Assembly: GCF_039532215.1 (NCBI RefSeq)
Contig: NZ_BAAARN010000001.1
Coordinates: 124,001-188,000 of the forward strand
Direction: 5' to 3'
DNA: 64,000 bases
Source: Pedococcus aerophilus
GTDB lineage: Bacteria > Actinomycetota > Actinomycetes > Actinomycetales > Dermatophilaceae
In this document: one piece after another, positions 8,913 through 16,926 of the stretch
How the letters are laid out: each line of letters opens with the position of its first letter
Numbering within the stretch: the first letter of the stretch is position 1
The notes under the pieces: model-generated
What the model was told of the DNA's origin: nothing
What the model saw: the letters and a program-made list of their open reading frames with translations, nothing else
Databases searched by the model: none
Position numbers and translations under genes: made by a program

Positions 8913-9548
8913 GTGCGGCCGCACCCACCCGGCGTGCTGACCGTGGACGTCGTCGTGGGAGTGCTCGGGGTGCTGCTGTGGCGCCACGTCGTGGCGCTGC
9001 CGGTGCGGGACCTGCTGCCCTCCCTCGTCGCCAGGCTCCTCCCGGTCCCGGCCGCCACCCGACCGCGCGACCTGCCGCTGCTGGCCGGGGCGGTCGTCGT
9101 GGGCGCGGTCACCCACGTGGTCTGGGACGCCTTCACCCACCCGGGCAGGTTCGGGGTCCGGTGGATCGGGTGGCTCGGCGACGACCACGGCGGGGTGCCG
9201 GGGCACCAGTGGGCCCAGCTGGCGAGCGGTGCGGTCGGTGGGGTCGTGGTGCTCGGCTGGGTGGTCGCCCGCCTGTGCAGGGACGACTCCACGGCACCGC
9301 CGCGACAGGGCTCGGCCCGGCTGGAGGAGCAGCTCGGCGCACTGCTCGTCGTGCTCGTGGCACTGCTCGTCGGGTCGCTGGTCGGGCTGGTGACCTCGCC
9401 CCCGGACCTTGAGTCGATGCTGTTCCGGCTGGTGACCCGCGGCGGGCTGGGTCTCGGGCTGGGGCTGCTCGCGGTCTGCCTCGTCTGGCACGCCCGGGAA
9501 CGGGCGGGGCGCCGGACCCGAGTGGGCGCGGAGGGGCCCGGCCGGTAG
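8913..9548 (+). pseudogene. 5'-truncated DUF4184 family membrane protein
   Basis: The frame encodes up to 211 residues with about five membrane helices. It matches the middle and end of DUF4184 proteins: a GVLTVDVVVG helix, a THVVWDAFTH motif and a final pair of hydrophobic helices. Full family members are about 240-270 residues and begin with roughly 60 residues (MPFTLSHA-type start, Ala/Pro/Asp-rich middle) before the Ser-His-x-x-Pro-Gly-Val-Leu-Thr-Val block. Here that front part is absent: the frame joins directly to the rpsA terminator region, and no ribosome site stands before the possible GTG starts at 8913 or 8934. I read it as a remnant left by a deletion. Expression from the GTG at 8913 cannot be excluded. 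Confidence 0.6.
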
Positions 9549-9558
9549 CGTTCCCACC

Positions 9559-10023
9559 ATGGCACGCAGCATCGCGACGAACACCGAGGTCGACCTTGAA
9601 GGGCTGCTGGACTTCGTCCGGCCGCGCCACCAGATGGTCGTCATCACCACGCGCTCCGACGGGCGCCCGCAGGCCTCGCCGGTGACCGGTGGCGTGGACC
9701 AGGAGGGTCGGATCGTCATCTCGTCCTACCCGGAGCGCGCCAAGACGAACAACGCGCGCAAGCGTCCCGAGGTCAGCGTCATGGTGCTCTCCGACGACTT
9801 CGGCGGGGCGTGGGTGCAGGTCGACGGCGACTGCGAGGTCATCGACGCACCGGATTCGGTGGAACCCCTGGTGGACTACTTCCGGTGCATCTCGGGAGAG
9901 CACCCCGACTGGGACGAGTACCGCCAGGCCATGCTCGACCAGGGCAAGTCGATCCTGCGGCTCACCCCGACGCGGTGGTCGCCCATCGCGACCGGCGGTT
10001 TTCCCGCCCGCCTCGCGAACTGA
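9559..10023 (+). CDS. PPOX class F420/FMN-dependent flavoprotein
   Basis: The 154-residue protein belongs to the split-barrel pyridoxamine-5'-phosphate-oxidase-like superfamily, many of whose actinobacterial members use coenzyme F420. The core DFVRPRHQMVVITTRSDG, followed by PQASPVTGG and ISSYPERAKTNNARKRPEV, is typical of the cofactor-binding first half. The end TRWSPIATGGFPARLAN is also characteristic. The ATG at 9559 has no ribosome site, but a -10-like TAGCGT lies at 9546-9551, seven bases upstream, so the transcript is probably leaderless. The substrate is unknown. Confidence 0.85.
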   Translation: MARSIATNTEVDLEGLLDFVRPRHQMVVITTRSDGRPQASPVTGGVDQEGRIVISSYPERAKTNNARKRPEVSVMVLSDDFGGAWVQVDGDCEVIDAPDSVEPLVDYFRCISGEHPDWDEYRQAMLDQGKSILRLTPTRWSPIATGGFPARLAN

Positions 10024-10056
10024 CTCGCGAACTGACGGCAGGTCTAGGCTGACGGC

Positions 10057-11247
10057 ATGTTGCGCGTCGGCCTCACCGGAGGCATCGGGTCCGGCAAATC
10101 CACTGTGGCCCAACGGCTTTCGACCCTCGGGGCGGTCGTCATCGACTCCGACGTCCTGGCTCGCGAGGTCGTCGCCCCGGGGTCGGCGGGCCTCACCGCG
10201 GTGGCCGAGCGTTTCGGTGAGGACGTGCTCGAGGCCGACGGCTCGCTCAACCGAGCCGCCCTCGGTGCCATCGTGTTCGCCGACGCGCAGGCCCGCAGGG
10301 ACCTCGAGGAGATCACCCACCCCCTGATCGCGAGGCGGACGGCAGAGCTGGCCGAGCAGGCGGGGGAGCGGTCGGTCGTCGTCCACGACGTGCCGCTGCT
10401 CGTCGAGAAGCACATGGGTCCGGGCTACCACCTCGTCGTGGTCGTCGGCGCCGCTGAGTCGACGAGGACCAAGCGCCTGGCCGCCACCCGGGGCATGACG
10501 CTGGAGGAGGCACAGAGCCGCATCGCTGCCCAGGCCACGGACGACGAGCGCCGGACCGCCGCCGACGTCTGGCTCGACAACGACGGGTCTCGGGACGAGC
10601 TGCTGGCCGCCGTCGACCTTCTCTGGAGCGAACGGCTCGTGCCCTTCGAGCACAACCTCCGTACCGGCACCCGGTCGCGTCGCCCGGAGCGACTCGCCCT
10701 GCACGAGCCCGACCCCGCCTGGCCGGAGCAGGCGGAGAGGTTGCTCGGCAGGTTGCGCCGGGCCTTCGGTGACGTGCTCGTCACGGCCGACCACGTGGGC
10801 AGCACAGCGGTGCCGGGACTCATCGCCAAGGACGTCATCGACCTCCAGATCGGGGTGCGCTCACTGACCGACGTGGACGACCCGGAGCTGCTCGAGCGGC
10901 TCCGCGCGGCAGGGTTCCCGGACGTCGCGGAGAACCGGCAGGACAACGGGAAGGACGGGACGGTCTGGCCCAAGCGCTTCCTGGGCAGCGCCGACCCGGG
11001 GAGGGTCGCCCACGTCCACGTCCGGGAGGTCGACAGCCCGGGGTGGCGGTGGGCCCTGGCCTTCCGCGACTGGATGCGGGCAGACCCGGGCGCCCGTGAA
11101 GAGTATGCGGCCGAGAAGCGCCGCCTCGCCGCCACCCTCAGCACGGTGGGCGAGTATGCCGACGCGAAGGAGCCGTGGTTCGACAGCGTGCACGAGCGCG
11201 CGACCGCGTGGGCCGAGGCCTCCGGCTGGAGCCACCCGCGTGGCTGA
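10057..11247 (+). CDS. coaE: dephospho-CoA kinase fused to a GrpB/UPF0157 domain
   Basis: CoaE phosphorylates dephospho-CoA in the last step of coenzyme A synthesis. Residues 1 to about 200 carry the P-loop GGIGSGKST, the DSDVLAREVV substrate motif and the HDVPLLVEK lid region. Residues about 205-396 form a GrpB-like nucleotidyltransferase-fold domain (VTADHVGSTAVPGLIAKDVID). The same fusion is known in mycobacteria, where the second domain helps folding or stability. The ATG at 10057 lies six bases after a TAGGCT -10 box (10045-10050), so the mRNA is probably leaderless. The gene overlaps the next GTG start by 8 bases, which suggests coupling to the DUF202 genes. Confidence 0.95.
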   Translation: MLRVGLTGGIGSGKSTVAQRLSTLGAVVIDSDVLAREVVAPGSAGLTAVAERFGEDVLEADGSLNRAALGAIVFADAQARRDLEEITHPLIARRTAELAEQAGERSVVVHDVPLLVEKHMGPGYHLVVVVGAAESTRTKRLAATRGMTLEEAQSRIAAQATDDERRTAADVWLDNDGSRDELLAAVDLLWSERLVPFEHNLRTGTRSRRPERLALHEPDPAWPEQAERLLGRLRRAFGDVLVTADHVGSTAVPGLIAKDVIDLQIGVRSLTDVDDPELLERLRAAGFPDVAENRQDNGKDGTVWPKRFLGSADPGRVAHVHVREVDSPGWRWALAFRDWMRADPGAREEYAAEKRRLAATLSTVGEYADAKEPWFDSVHERATAWAEASGWSHPRG

Positions 11248-11629
11248 GGACGACCACCCCCTGCGCAGCCCCCGCAGCGTCTACGGCGTGGGGGAGGAGC
11301 CGGACCCCCGCTTCTCCCTCGCCAACGAACGCACGGCGCTGGCGTGGATGCGGACCGCGCTGGCCCTCGTCGGTGGCGGTGTCGCCATGGTGTCGTTGGC
11401 CAGTCTCGACACCCTCCCGGCCTGGACCGCGCTGGTCGGGGCGGCTGCCTGCCTCGGCGGTGGAGCCCTGGCGCTGCGCACGGTGGGGGCCTGGGCCGCC
11501 GTCGAACGCGCCCTGCGGCTCCACCAGCCGCTCCCGGCGCCCCGGGCCCTCGCGGTCCTCGCGGGCGGGGTCGTGGTCCTCGGGGTCCTGACCCTGGTGC
11601 TCGCCCTCGTCGAGCTGGGTCGGCGATGA
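11240..11629 (+). CDS. DUF202 (YidH-type) membrane protein
   Basis: The 129-residue product has the family start (DPRFSLANERTALAWMRTALALVGGG), in which the NERTxLAWxRT block precedes the first of three membrane helices. I chose the GTG at 11240, which overlaps the end of coaE by 8 bases. Longer in-frame starts lie inside coaE. The function of the family is unknown. It forms a pair with the next DUF202 gene, a common arrangement in actinobacteria. Confidence 0.85.
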   Translation: MAEDDHPLRSPRSVYGVGEEPDPRFSLANERTALAWMRTALALVGGGVAMVSLASLDTLPAWTALVGAAACLGGGALALRTVGAWAAVERALRLHQPLPAPRALAVLAGGVVVLGVLTLVLALVELGRR

Positions 11630-11687
11630 CGGCTCCCACCACCGCGCCGGCCGGCGGACCGGACGCCGCAGCCTGCCCCCCTCGCTC

Positions 11688-12008
11688 GTGAGCCCGATCC
11701 CGCAGCGCAGCGCCCTGCAGCCCGAGCGCACCGCGCTGGCCTGGCAGCGCACGGCGATGACGGCCCTGGTCTGCTTCGTCCCACTCGTCGTCGTGGCGCT
11801 GCGCCTGGACCTGCCCGTGGTCGCCGGTGGCGGCGGGGTGGCCATGGTGGTGAGCGGGGTGCTCGTCTTCTCGGTGCGGACCCGGCTGCGCCAGCTCGCG
11901 GACGACGACCGTGGCTACTCGCCCGCGCCGCCGCTGGTGCAGGTGGCTGCCGTGACCGTCCTGTGCGCGGTGGGCGGCGTGGCCGTGGGCATCGCGCAGC
12001 TCAGGTGA
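11688..12008 (+). CDS. DUF202 membrane protein, second copy
   Basis: The 106-residue protein repeats the family motif (LQPERTALAWQRTAMTALV) followed by three hydrophobic helices. The GTG at 11688 gives a full-length product. Between this gene and the first DUF202 gene lies a 21-codon frame (ATG 11626 to TGA 11691) that begins in an ATGA overlap with the first gene and ends in a GTGA overlap with this one. It may be a coupling leader that hands ribosomes from one gene to the next. The last 8 bases overlap the convergent MFS gene. Confidence 0.8.
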   Translation: MSPIPQRSALQPERTALAWQRTAMTALVCFVPLVVVALRLDLPVVAGGGGVAMVVSGVLVFSVRTRLRQLADDDRGYSPAPPLVQVAAVTVLCAVGGVAVGIAQLR

Positions 12009-13218
12009 GCTCGCGCTCCTGCCGCACGGGGACGAGCGGGAGGGCCGCAGCGGCGAACCCGGCCGCGAGACCGAAGGCCGCGGCATACCCGGCGTGGGTG
12101 GCGACCAGGCCCGCCACCGGGGGCACGCACGCGGCCACCAGGAACTGGCCGGTGTTCTGCAAGCCCAGCGCGCGTCCGCTCCAGAACGGTCCGGCCCGTT
12201 CCGCCACCGCGGTGAAGGCGAGGCCGTTGTCGGCCACTGTCACCGTCGAGGCGACGACGAGCAGCACGACGGCGGCGTCCCAGCCCAAGCGGGCCGTGAT
12301 CCCCAGCGCGGCCATCGCGACCACGGCACCGAACGCCACCCACCGCAGCGGGCGCATCCGGCTCCCGACGACGTCCGACAGCTGGCCGACCCCGATGCGT
12401 CCCAACGCACCGGCCACCTGCGTCACGGCGACGAGGACCCCCGCGGCGCCCGGCGACCAACCACGTTCGGAGACCAGCCAGACCAGTGCATAGGTCCAGA
12501 CGACGAACTGGGGCACCACCAGCAGCATCGAGACGCCGTGGATCCGCGGCAGGTAGCGGTCGCGCACGTACGGGCTGTCAGCGGGCTGCTCGGGGCGCGC
12601 CGGTCGCGGCGGGTCGACCACGACGGCGGAGACGAGCACGATGCCCAGGGCGGCGGCGGCGGTCGGCACCCACAGGGCGGCGGAGACGCCGTGCGCGTCT
12701 GCGACGACCGCCATGCTCACGGCCGCGACGCCGACCCCGAGGGGCTGGGCCATCTGCCGGATCCCCATGGCGAGCCCGCGGCGCTGCGGCGGGAACCACC
12801 CGACGATGACGCGTCCGCTCGCGGCGTTCGCCGACGCGGCGGCCGCTCCCGCGAGGAAGAGGGCGAGAGCAAGGGTGGTCGTCCCCCTCGACAGCACCCC
12901 GACCAGCGACGCCGCGCCGGTCGCGGCCAACCCGACCAGCAGGACCAGCCGTTCGCCGCGACGATCCACCACGGCGCCCCAGGCGACGAGGGTGAGCATC
13001 GTCCCCAGCACCGGGGCGGCCGCGACCAGCCCTGCCTGGGCGAGCGTCAGCCCGGACCGGGCGACGAGGGCGGGGATGAGGAACGCCGGGCCGTGGACCG
13101 CGACCGCGGATGCCGCCTGGGCCACGGTCGTGGCGCCGAGCATGCCCCAGCGGCGGGCCGACGCCACCTGGGCGACCGGTTCCGCAGCGGGACGGGTGGC
13201 GGGCACCGCCCCAGTCAA
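12001..13218 (-). CDS. MFS transporter (nitrate/OFA-like exporter type)
   Basis: The 405-residue protein has 12 membrane helices. The motif-A-like WGAVVDRRGERLVLLVG follows helix 2, GFPPQRRG-like GWFPPQRRGLAMGIRQMAQP leads into helix 5, and a second basic loop (GQLSDVVGSRMRPLRW) follows helix 8. The most upstream start is a TTG at 13216-13218 with no good ribosome site. A GTG four codons later and an ATG at residue 26 are alternatives, so the N-terminus is uncertain. The substrate is unknown. The stop overlaps the convergent DUF202 gene by 8 bases. Confidence 0.8.
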   Translation of the reverse strand: MTGAVPATRPAAEPVAQVASARRWGMLGATTVAQAASAVAVHGPAFLIPALVARSGLTLAQAGLVAAAPVLGTMLTLVAWGAVVDRRGERLVLLVGLAATGAASLVGVLSRGTTTLALALFLAGAAAASANAASGRVIVGWFPPQRRGLAMGIRQMAQPLGVGVAAVSMAVVADAHGVSAALWVPTAAAALGIVLVSAVVVDPPRPARPEQPADSPYVRDRYLPRIHGVSMLLVVPQFVVWTYALVWLVSERGWSPGAAGVLVAVTQVAGALGRIGVGQLSDVVGSRMRPLRWVAFGAVVAMAALGITARLGWDAAVVLLVVASTVTVADNGLAFTAVAERAGPFWSGRALGLQNTGQFLVAACVPPVAGLVATHAGYAAAFGLAAGFAAAALPLVPVRQERELT

Positions 13219-13352
13219 CGTCGGCCGGGTGGGTGGCGCAGCCGCGTCTCACCGGATGGTGGGACGGCGTCCGTACGGCGCGTGGACGCCGCGGGCGAGC
13301 CCCCCGGGGTCCGCCGGCGGCGGCTGTCGGTGGCGAGGCATACGGTTGACCC

Positions 13353-15461
13353 ATGCGTCCCACGACTGACCTGCAGCGCACGGTCGCCCCGTTCGAGGTC
13401 GTCTCCGAGTTCAAGCCAGCCGGTGACCAACCGACGGCCATCGCCGACCTCGCCAAGCGGGTCCGTGCCGGCGAGCAGAACACCGTGCTGCTCGGCGCCA
13501 CCGGCACCGGCAAGTCGGCGACGACGGCCTGGCTGATCGAGGAGGTGCAGCGACCGACCCTGGTCATGGCGCCCAACAAGACGCTGGCAGCCCAGCTGGC
13601 CAACGAGTTCCGTGAGCTGCTGCCCAACAACGCGGTCGAGTACTTCGTGTCGTACTACGACTACTACCAGCCCGAGGCGTACATCGCGCAGACGGACACC
13701 TACATCGAGAAGGACTCCTCGATCAACGAGGAGGTCGAGCGGCTGCGCCACAGCGCGACCAACTCGCTGCTCACCCGCCGCGACGTCATCGTCGTCGCCT
13801 CGGTCTCGTGCATCTACGGCCTGGGCACGCCCCAGGAGTACGTCGACCGGATGGCCCGGCTCAAGGTCGGCATGGAGGTCGACCGCGACGAGCTGCTGCG
13901 ACGGTTCGTCCAGATGCAGTACACCCGCAACGACCTGGCCTTCACCCGCGGCACCTTCCGCGTACGCGGCGACACCGTCGAGATCATCCCGGTCTACGAG
14001 GAGCTCGCCGTCCGCATCGAGTTCTTCGGCGACGAGGTGGAGCGGATCTACACGCTGCACCCCGTCAGCGGCGAGATCGTGCGCGAGGAGACGGAGATGT
14101 ACGTCTTCCCGGCGACGCACTACGTGGCAGGTCCCGAGCGCATGGAGCGGGCCATCCGGGGCATCGAGCTCGAGCTCGCCGACCAGCTCGCGACCTTCGA
14201 GAAGCAGGGCAAGCTCCTCGAGGCCCAGCGGCTGCGGATGAGGACGACCTACGACGTGGAGATGATGCGGCAGGTCGGCTCGTGCTCGGGCATCGAGAAC
14301 TACTCGATGCACATCGACGGCCGCGCCCGCGGGACCGCACCGAACACCCTGCTCGATTACTTCCCTGAGGACTTCCTCCTCGTCATCGACGAGTCCCACG
14401 TGACGGTCCCCCAGATCGGGGCGATGTACGAGGGCGACATGTCGCGCAAGCGCCAGCTCGTCGACCACGGGTTCCGCCTGCCCTCGGCCATGGACAACCG
14501 GCCGCTGCGGTGGGAGGAGTTCCTCGAGCGGATCGGCCAGACCGTCTACCTCTCGGCGACGCCGGGGACCTACGAGCTCGCCCAGAGCACCGGCGTGGTC
14601 GAGCAGATCATCCGCCCCACCGGCCTGATCGACCCCGAGGTCGTGCTCAAGCCGACCAAGGGCCAGATCGACGACCTGCTCCACGAGATCGGCGAGCGCA
14701 CGGCGAAGAACGAGCGTGTGCTGGTGACGACCCTGACCAAGAAGATGGCCGAGGACCTCACCGACTACCTCCTCGACAAGGGGGTGCGGGTGAGGTACCT
14801 GCACAGCGAGGTCGACACCCTGCGCCGCGTCGAGCTGCTCCGGGAGCTGCGGATGGGGGAGTACGACGTCCTGGTCGGCATCAACCTCCTGCGTGAGGGG
14901 CTCGACCTCCCGGAGGTCTCGCTCGTGAGCATCCTCGACGCCGACAAGGAAGGGTTCCTGCGCTCGGCCCGGTCGCTCATCCAGACGATCGGCCGCGCGG
15001 CCCGCAACGTCTCCGGCCAGGTGCACATGTATGCCGACAAGATCACGCCCTCGATGGCCGAGGCGATCGAGGAGACCTCCCGTCGGCGCGAGAAGCAGAT
15101 CGCGTACAACCTCGCCGCCGGGGTCGACCCGCAGCCGCTGCGCAAGAAGATCGCCGACATCACCGACCTGCTCAACCGTGAGGACGCCGACACCGAGGCC
15201 CTCATCGGGTCGGGTCGCAGCCAGTCGCGGGGCAAGGGCGGTGGCCGTGGTGGCCGCGGCACCGTGCAGGCCGACGCGGGCGTGGCGACCGACCGGCTGC
15301 GCGGGATGCCGGCCAACGACCTCGCGAACCTCATCCAGGAGCTGTCGACGCAGATGCACCAGGCCGCGACGGACCTGCACTTCGAGCTGGCGGCCCGGCT
15401 CCGCGACGAGATCGGCGACCTGAAGAAGGAGCTCCGTCAGATGTCGAACGCGACCTCCTAG
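13353..15461 (+). CDS. uvrB: excinuclease ABC subunit B
   Basis: UvrB verifies DNA damage delivered by UvrA and loads UvrC in nucleotide excision repair. The 702-residue protein has the P-loop GATGTGKS (about residue 48), the strand-separating beta-hairpin with [11 protein letters not shown], the DESH helicase motif (about 347), the motif V-VI region with [14 protein letters not shown] and QTIGRAARN, and a C-terminal UVR coiled-coil (about 660-700). A Gly/Arg-rich linker near residue 625 (GRGKGG-like) is low complexity. The ATG at 13353 lies six bases after a TACGGT -10 box (13341-13346) and has no ribosome site, so the mRNA is probably leaderless. I saw no GAAC-N4-GTTC LexA box. Confidence 0.97.
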   Translation: MRPTTDLQRTVAPFEVVSEFKPAGDQPTAIADLAKRVRAGEQNTVLLGATGTGKSATTAWLIEEVQRPTLVMAPNKTLAAQLANEFRELLPNNAVEYFVSYYDYYQPEAYIAQTDTYIEKDSSINEEVERLRHSATNSLLTRRDVIVVASVSCIYGLGTPQEYVDRMARLKVGMEVDRDELLRRFVQMQYTRNDLAFTRGTFRVRGDTVEIIPVYEELAVRIEFFGDEVERIYTLHPVSGEIVREETEMYVFPATHYVAGPERMERAIRGIELELADQLATFEKQGKLLEAQRLRMRTTYDVEMMRQVGSCSGIENYSMHIDGRARGTAPNTLLDYFPEDFLLVIDESHVTVPQIGAMYEGDMSRKRQLVDHGFRLPSAMDNRPLRWEEFLERIGQTVYLSATPGTYELAQSTGVVEQIIRPTGLIDPEVVLKPTKGQIDDLLHEIGERTAKNERVLVTTLTKKMAEDLTDYLLDKGVRVRYLHSEVDTLRRVELLRELRMGEYDVLVGINLLREGLDLPEVSLVSILDADKEGFLRSARSLIQTIGRAARNVSGQVHMYADKITPSMAEAIEETSRRREKQIAYNLAAGVDPQPLRKKIADITDLLNREDADTEALIGSGRSQSRGKGGGRGGRGTVQADAGVATDRLRGMPANDLANLIQELSTQMHQAATDLHFELAARLRDEIGDLKKELRQMSNATS

Positions 15462-15617
15462 CAGCCGGTGCGCGGTGCAGCGGCATGGGCTCCGGCGTCG
15501 GCTGCGCGTCGTCAGGTGGACCCGAATCGAGGTTCTGGGCGATCTCTGGGAGACTGATCGACGGCCCCGGCCGGGACGGCACGCACGCCCACCGGCAGGG
15601 TCAGGTTTGTGTTTGTT

Positions 15618-15643
15618 CATCGGAGGGGCGGGTCCCCCCGATG
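15618..15643 (+). repeat. hairpin carrying a partial copy of the riboswitch 5' strand
   Basis: The 17-mer TTTGTTCATCGGAGGGG occurs at 15612-15628 and again at 15654-15670, start to start 42 bases. In the first copy CATCGG (15618-15623) pairs with CCGATG (15638-15643), closing a hairpin whose GGGG and CCCC runs also pair. The region from the end of uvrB to this point shows no gene. Confidence 0.65.
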
Positions 15644-15662
15644 ATGCTTGTGATTTGTTCAT

Positions 15663-15785
15663 CGGAGGGGAGTATCCCCACGCGGTGTCCTCGTCATCAC
15701 GGCAGCGTGCTGCGCGGCTTCCCGGCCTCGTGGTGCCCTGCCCGGGGAGCCGGTCCGCACCAGTCCTGGGCGGGAGAGACCTCCG
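15663..15785 (+). promoter_or_regulatory. candidate yybP-ykoY manganese riboswitch
   Basis: The leader of the TerC gene has the two conserved loops of the yybP-ykoY aptamer. The 5' side GGAGGGGAGTAT (15664-15675) follows the family GGGGAGUA motif. The 3' side GAGAGACC (15774-15781) follows the CAAGACC/CGAGACC motif. The flanks close a P1 helix: CGGAGG (15663-15668) with CCTCCG (15780-15785). TCGTCA at 15691-15696 fits the conserved internal UCGUCA. GC-rich hairpins fill the middle. In this family Mn2+ bridges the two loops. TerC-type exporters are known targets. Confidence 0.7.
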
Positions 15786-15810
15786 GCCACCTCAGTCGTG
15801 ACCGGAAGGG
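15780..15810 (+). promoter_or_regulatory. expression platform: strand that can pair either P1 or the ribosome site
   Basis: CCTCCGG (15780-15786) forms the 3' half of P1 but can instead pair with CCGGAAGG (15802-15809), the ribosome-binding site of the TerC gene (7 bp with one bulged A). Mn-bound P1 would free the site, giving translation ON with metal, as known for alx and mntP. Confidence 0.6.
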
Positions 15811-15818
15811 TCGTGCTT

Positions 15819-16862
15819 GTGAATTCCCTCGTCTATGCCGCTGCTGATGCGGACCAGATGGATGTCGCCCCGTGGGTCTGGTACCTCACCATCGGGCTGA
15901 TGGCCGCGGTCCTGCTCTTCGACGTCTTCATCATCGCGCGGCGTCCCCACGTGCCCAGCACCAAGGAGGTCAGCGTCGCGCTGGCCGCCTACGTCGGTGC
16001 GGCCGTGCTGTTCGGCCTCGGTGTCTGGTGGTTCACCAAGGACGCCCACGGCGCGAAGTTCATGACGGAGTACTACGCGGGCTGGCTGACCGAGTACTCG
16101 TTGTCGATCGACAACCTGTTCATCTTCCTGCTGATCATGGCGCGGTTCGCCGTGCCGGAGAAGCTCCAGCAGTCGGCCCTGCTCATCGGCATCATCATCG
16201 CCATCGTCCTGCGCGGCATCTTCATCGCCGTGGGCGCCGCGGCGATCAACAACTTCGCCTGGGTCTTCTACATCTTCGGTGCCTTCCTCATCTACACCGC
16301 CGTCAAGCTCGCCAAGGAGGGCGAGGGTGACGACGACGAGTACGAGGAGAACCGCTTCATGAAGTTCGTGGAGAAGCGCTTCCCGGCGACCAAGGAGTAC
16401 GACGGCGCCAAGCTCTTCACCAAGGTCGACGGCAAGAAGCTGGCCACGCCGATGTTCATCGTCATCATGGCGCTGGGCACCACGGACCTGCTGTTCGCGC
16501 TGGACTCGATCCCCGCGATCTTCGGCCTGACCAAGGACCCGTACCTCGTCCTCACCGCGAACCTGTTCGCCCTGATGGGCCTGCGCCAGCTGTACTTCCT
16601 CATCGGCGGTCTGCTCAAGCGCCTCGTCTACCTCAGCCTCGGACTCGCCGTCCTGCTCGCCTTCATCGGCGTCAAGCTCGTGCTGCACGCCATGCACGAG
16701 AACGAGCTCCCGTTCATCAACGGTGGCGAGCACATCGAGTGGGCCCCGGACATCCCGATCTCGGTGTCGCTCGGCGCCATCGTCCTCATCCTCGGTGTCA
16801 CCACGGTCGCGAGCCTGCTCAAGACCCGCAAGGACGACAAGGCGGCCACGCCCAGCGCCTGA
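15819..16862 (+). CDS. TerC/Alx family integral membrane protein (probable Mn exporter)
   Basis: The 347-residue protein has about nine membrane helices. The TerC hallmark is clear: EYSLSIDNLFIFLLIM in the first half and TTDLLFALDSIPAIFGLT in the second, each with the acidic and Asn or Ser residues thought to bind the metal. A highly charged cytoplasmic loop (about residues 165-205) lies between the halves. Members such as E. coli Alx and related MeeY/MeeF proteins lower cytosolic manganese. I chose the GTG at 15819 because GGAAGGG (15804-15810) ends eight bases upstream; GTGs at 15798 and 15813 are worse placed. The manganese riboswitch candidate directly upstream supports the Mn assignment. 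Confidence 0.88.
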   Translation: MNSLVYAAADADQMDVAPWVWYLTIGLMAAVLLFDVFIIARRPHVPSTKEVSVALAAYVGAAVLFGLGVWWFTKDAHGAKFMTEYYAGWLTEYSLSIDNLFIFLLIMARFAVPEKLQQSALLIGIIIAIVLRGIFIAVGAAAINNFAWVFYIFGAFLIYTAVKLAKEGEGDDDEYEENRFMKFVEKRFPATKEYDGAKLFTKVDGKKLATPMFIVIMALGTTDLLFALDSIPAIFGLTKDPYLVLTANLFALMGLRQLYFLIGGLLKRLVYLSLGLAVLLAFIGVKLVLHAMHENELPFINGGEHIEWAPDIPISVSLGAIVLILGVTTVASLLKTRKDDKAATPSA

Positions 16863-16882
16863 CCAGCTGCTGTCGGCCCCCT

Positions 16883-16920
16883 CGTGCCCGCTGTCCGGCC
16901 CTGTGCCGGCAGCGGGCACG
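16883..16920. terminator. terminator hairpin between terC and the EamA gene
   Basis: A perfect 11-bp outer stem (16883-16893 with 16910-16920) and an inner 5-bp stem (16895-16899 with 16905-16909) make a long GC hairpin. It sits between convergent genes and could serve both strands. Confidence 0.8.
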
Positions 16921-16926
16921 AGCGCG

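Noticed and set aside
7269-9719. An 816-codon minus-strand frame antisense to rpsA
   Set aside because: Its composition (Asp/Leu/Val-rich, no motif) is that of an antisense shadow of the S1 repeats, and it has no ribosome site.
10057-11247. coaE-grpB fusion as a novelty
   Set aside because: The same domain fusion is well known in mycobacteria and other actinobacteria.
15485-15847. A 120-codon plus-strand frame across the riboswitch region
   Set aside because: It has no domain, overlaps the structured leader and the terC start, and lacks a ribosome site.
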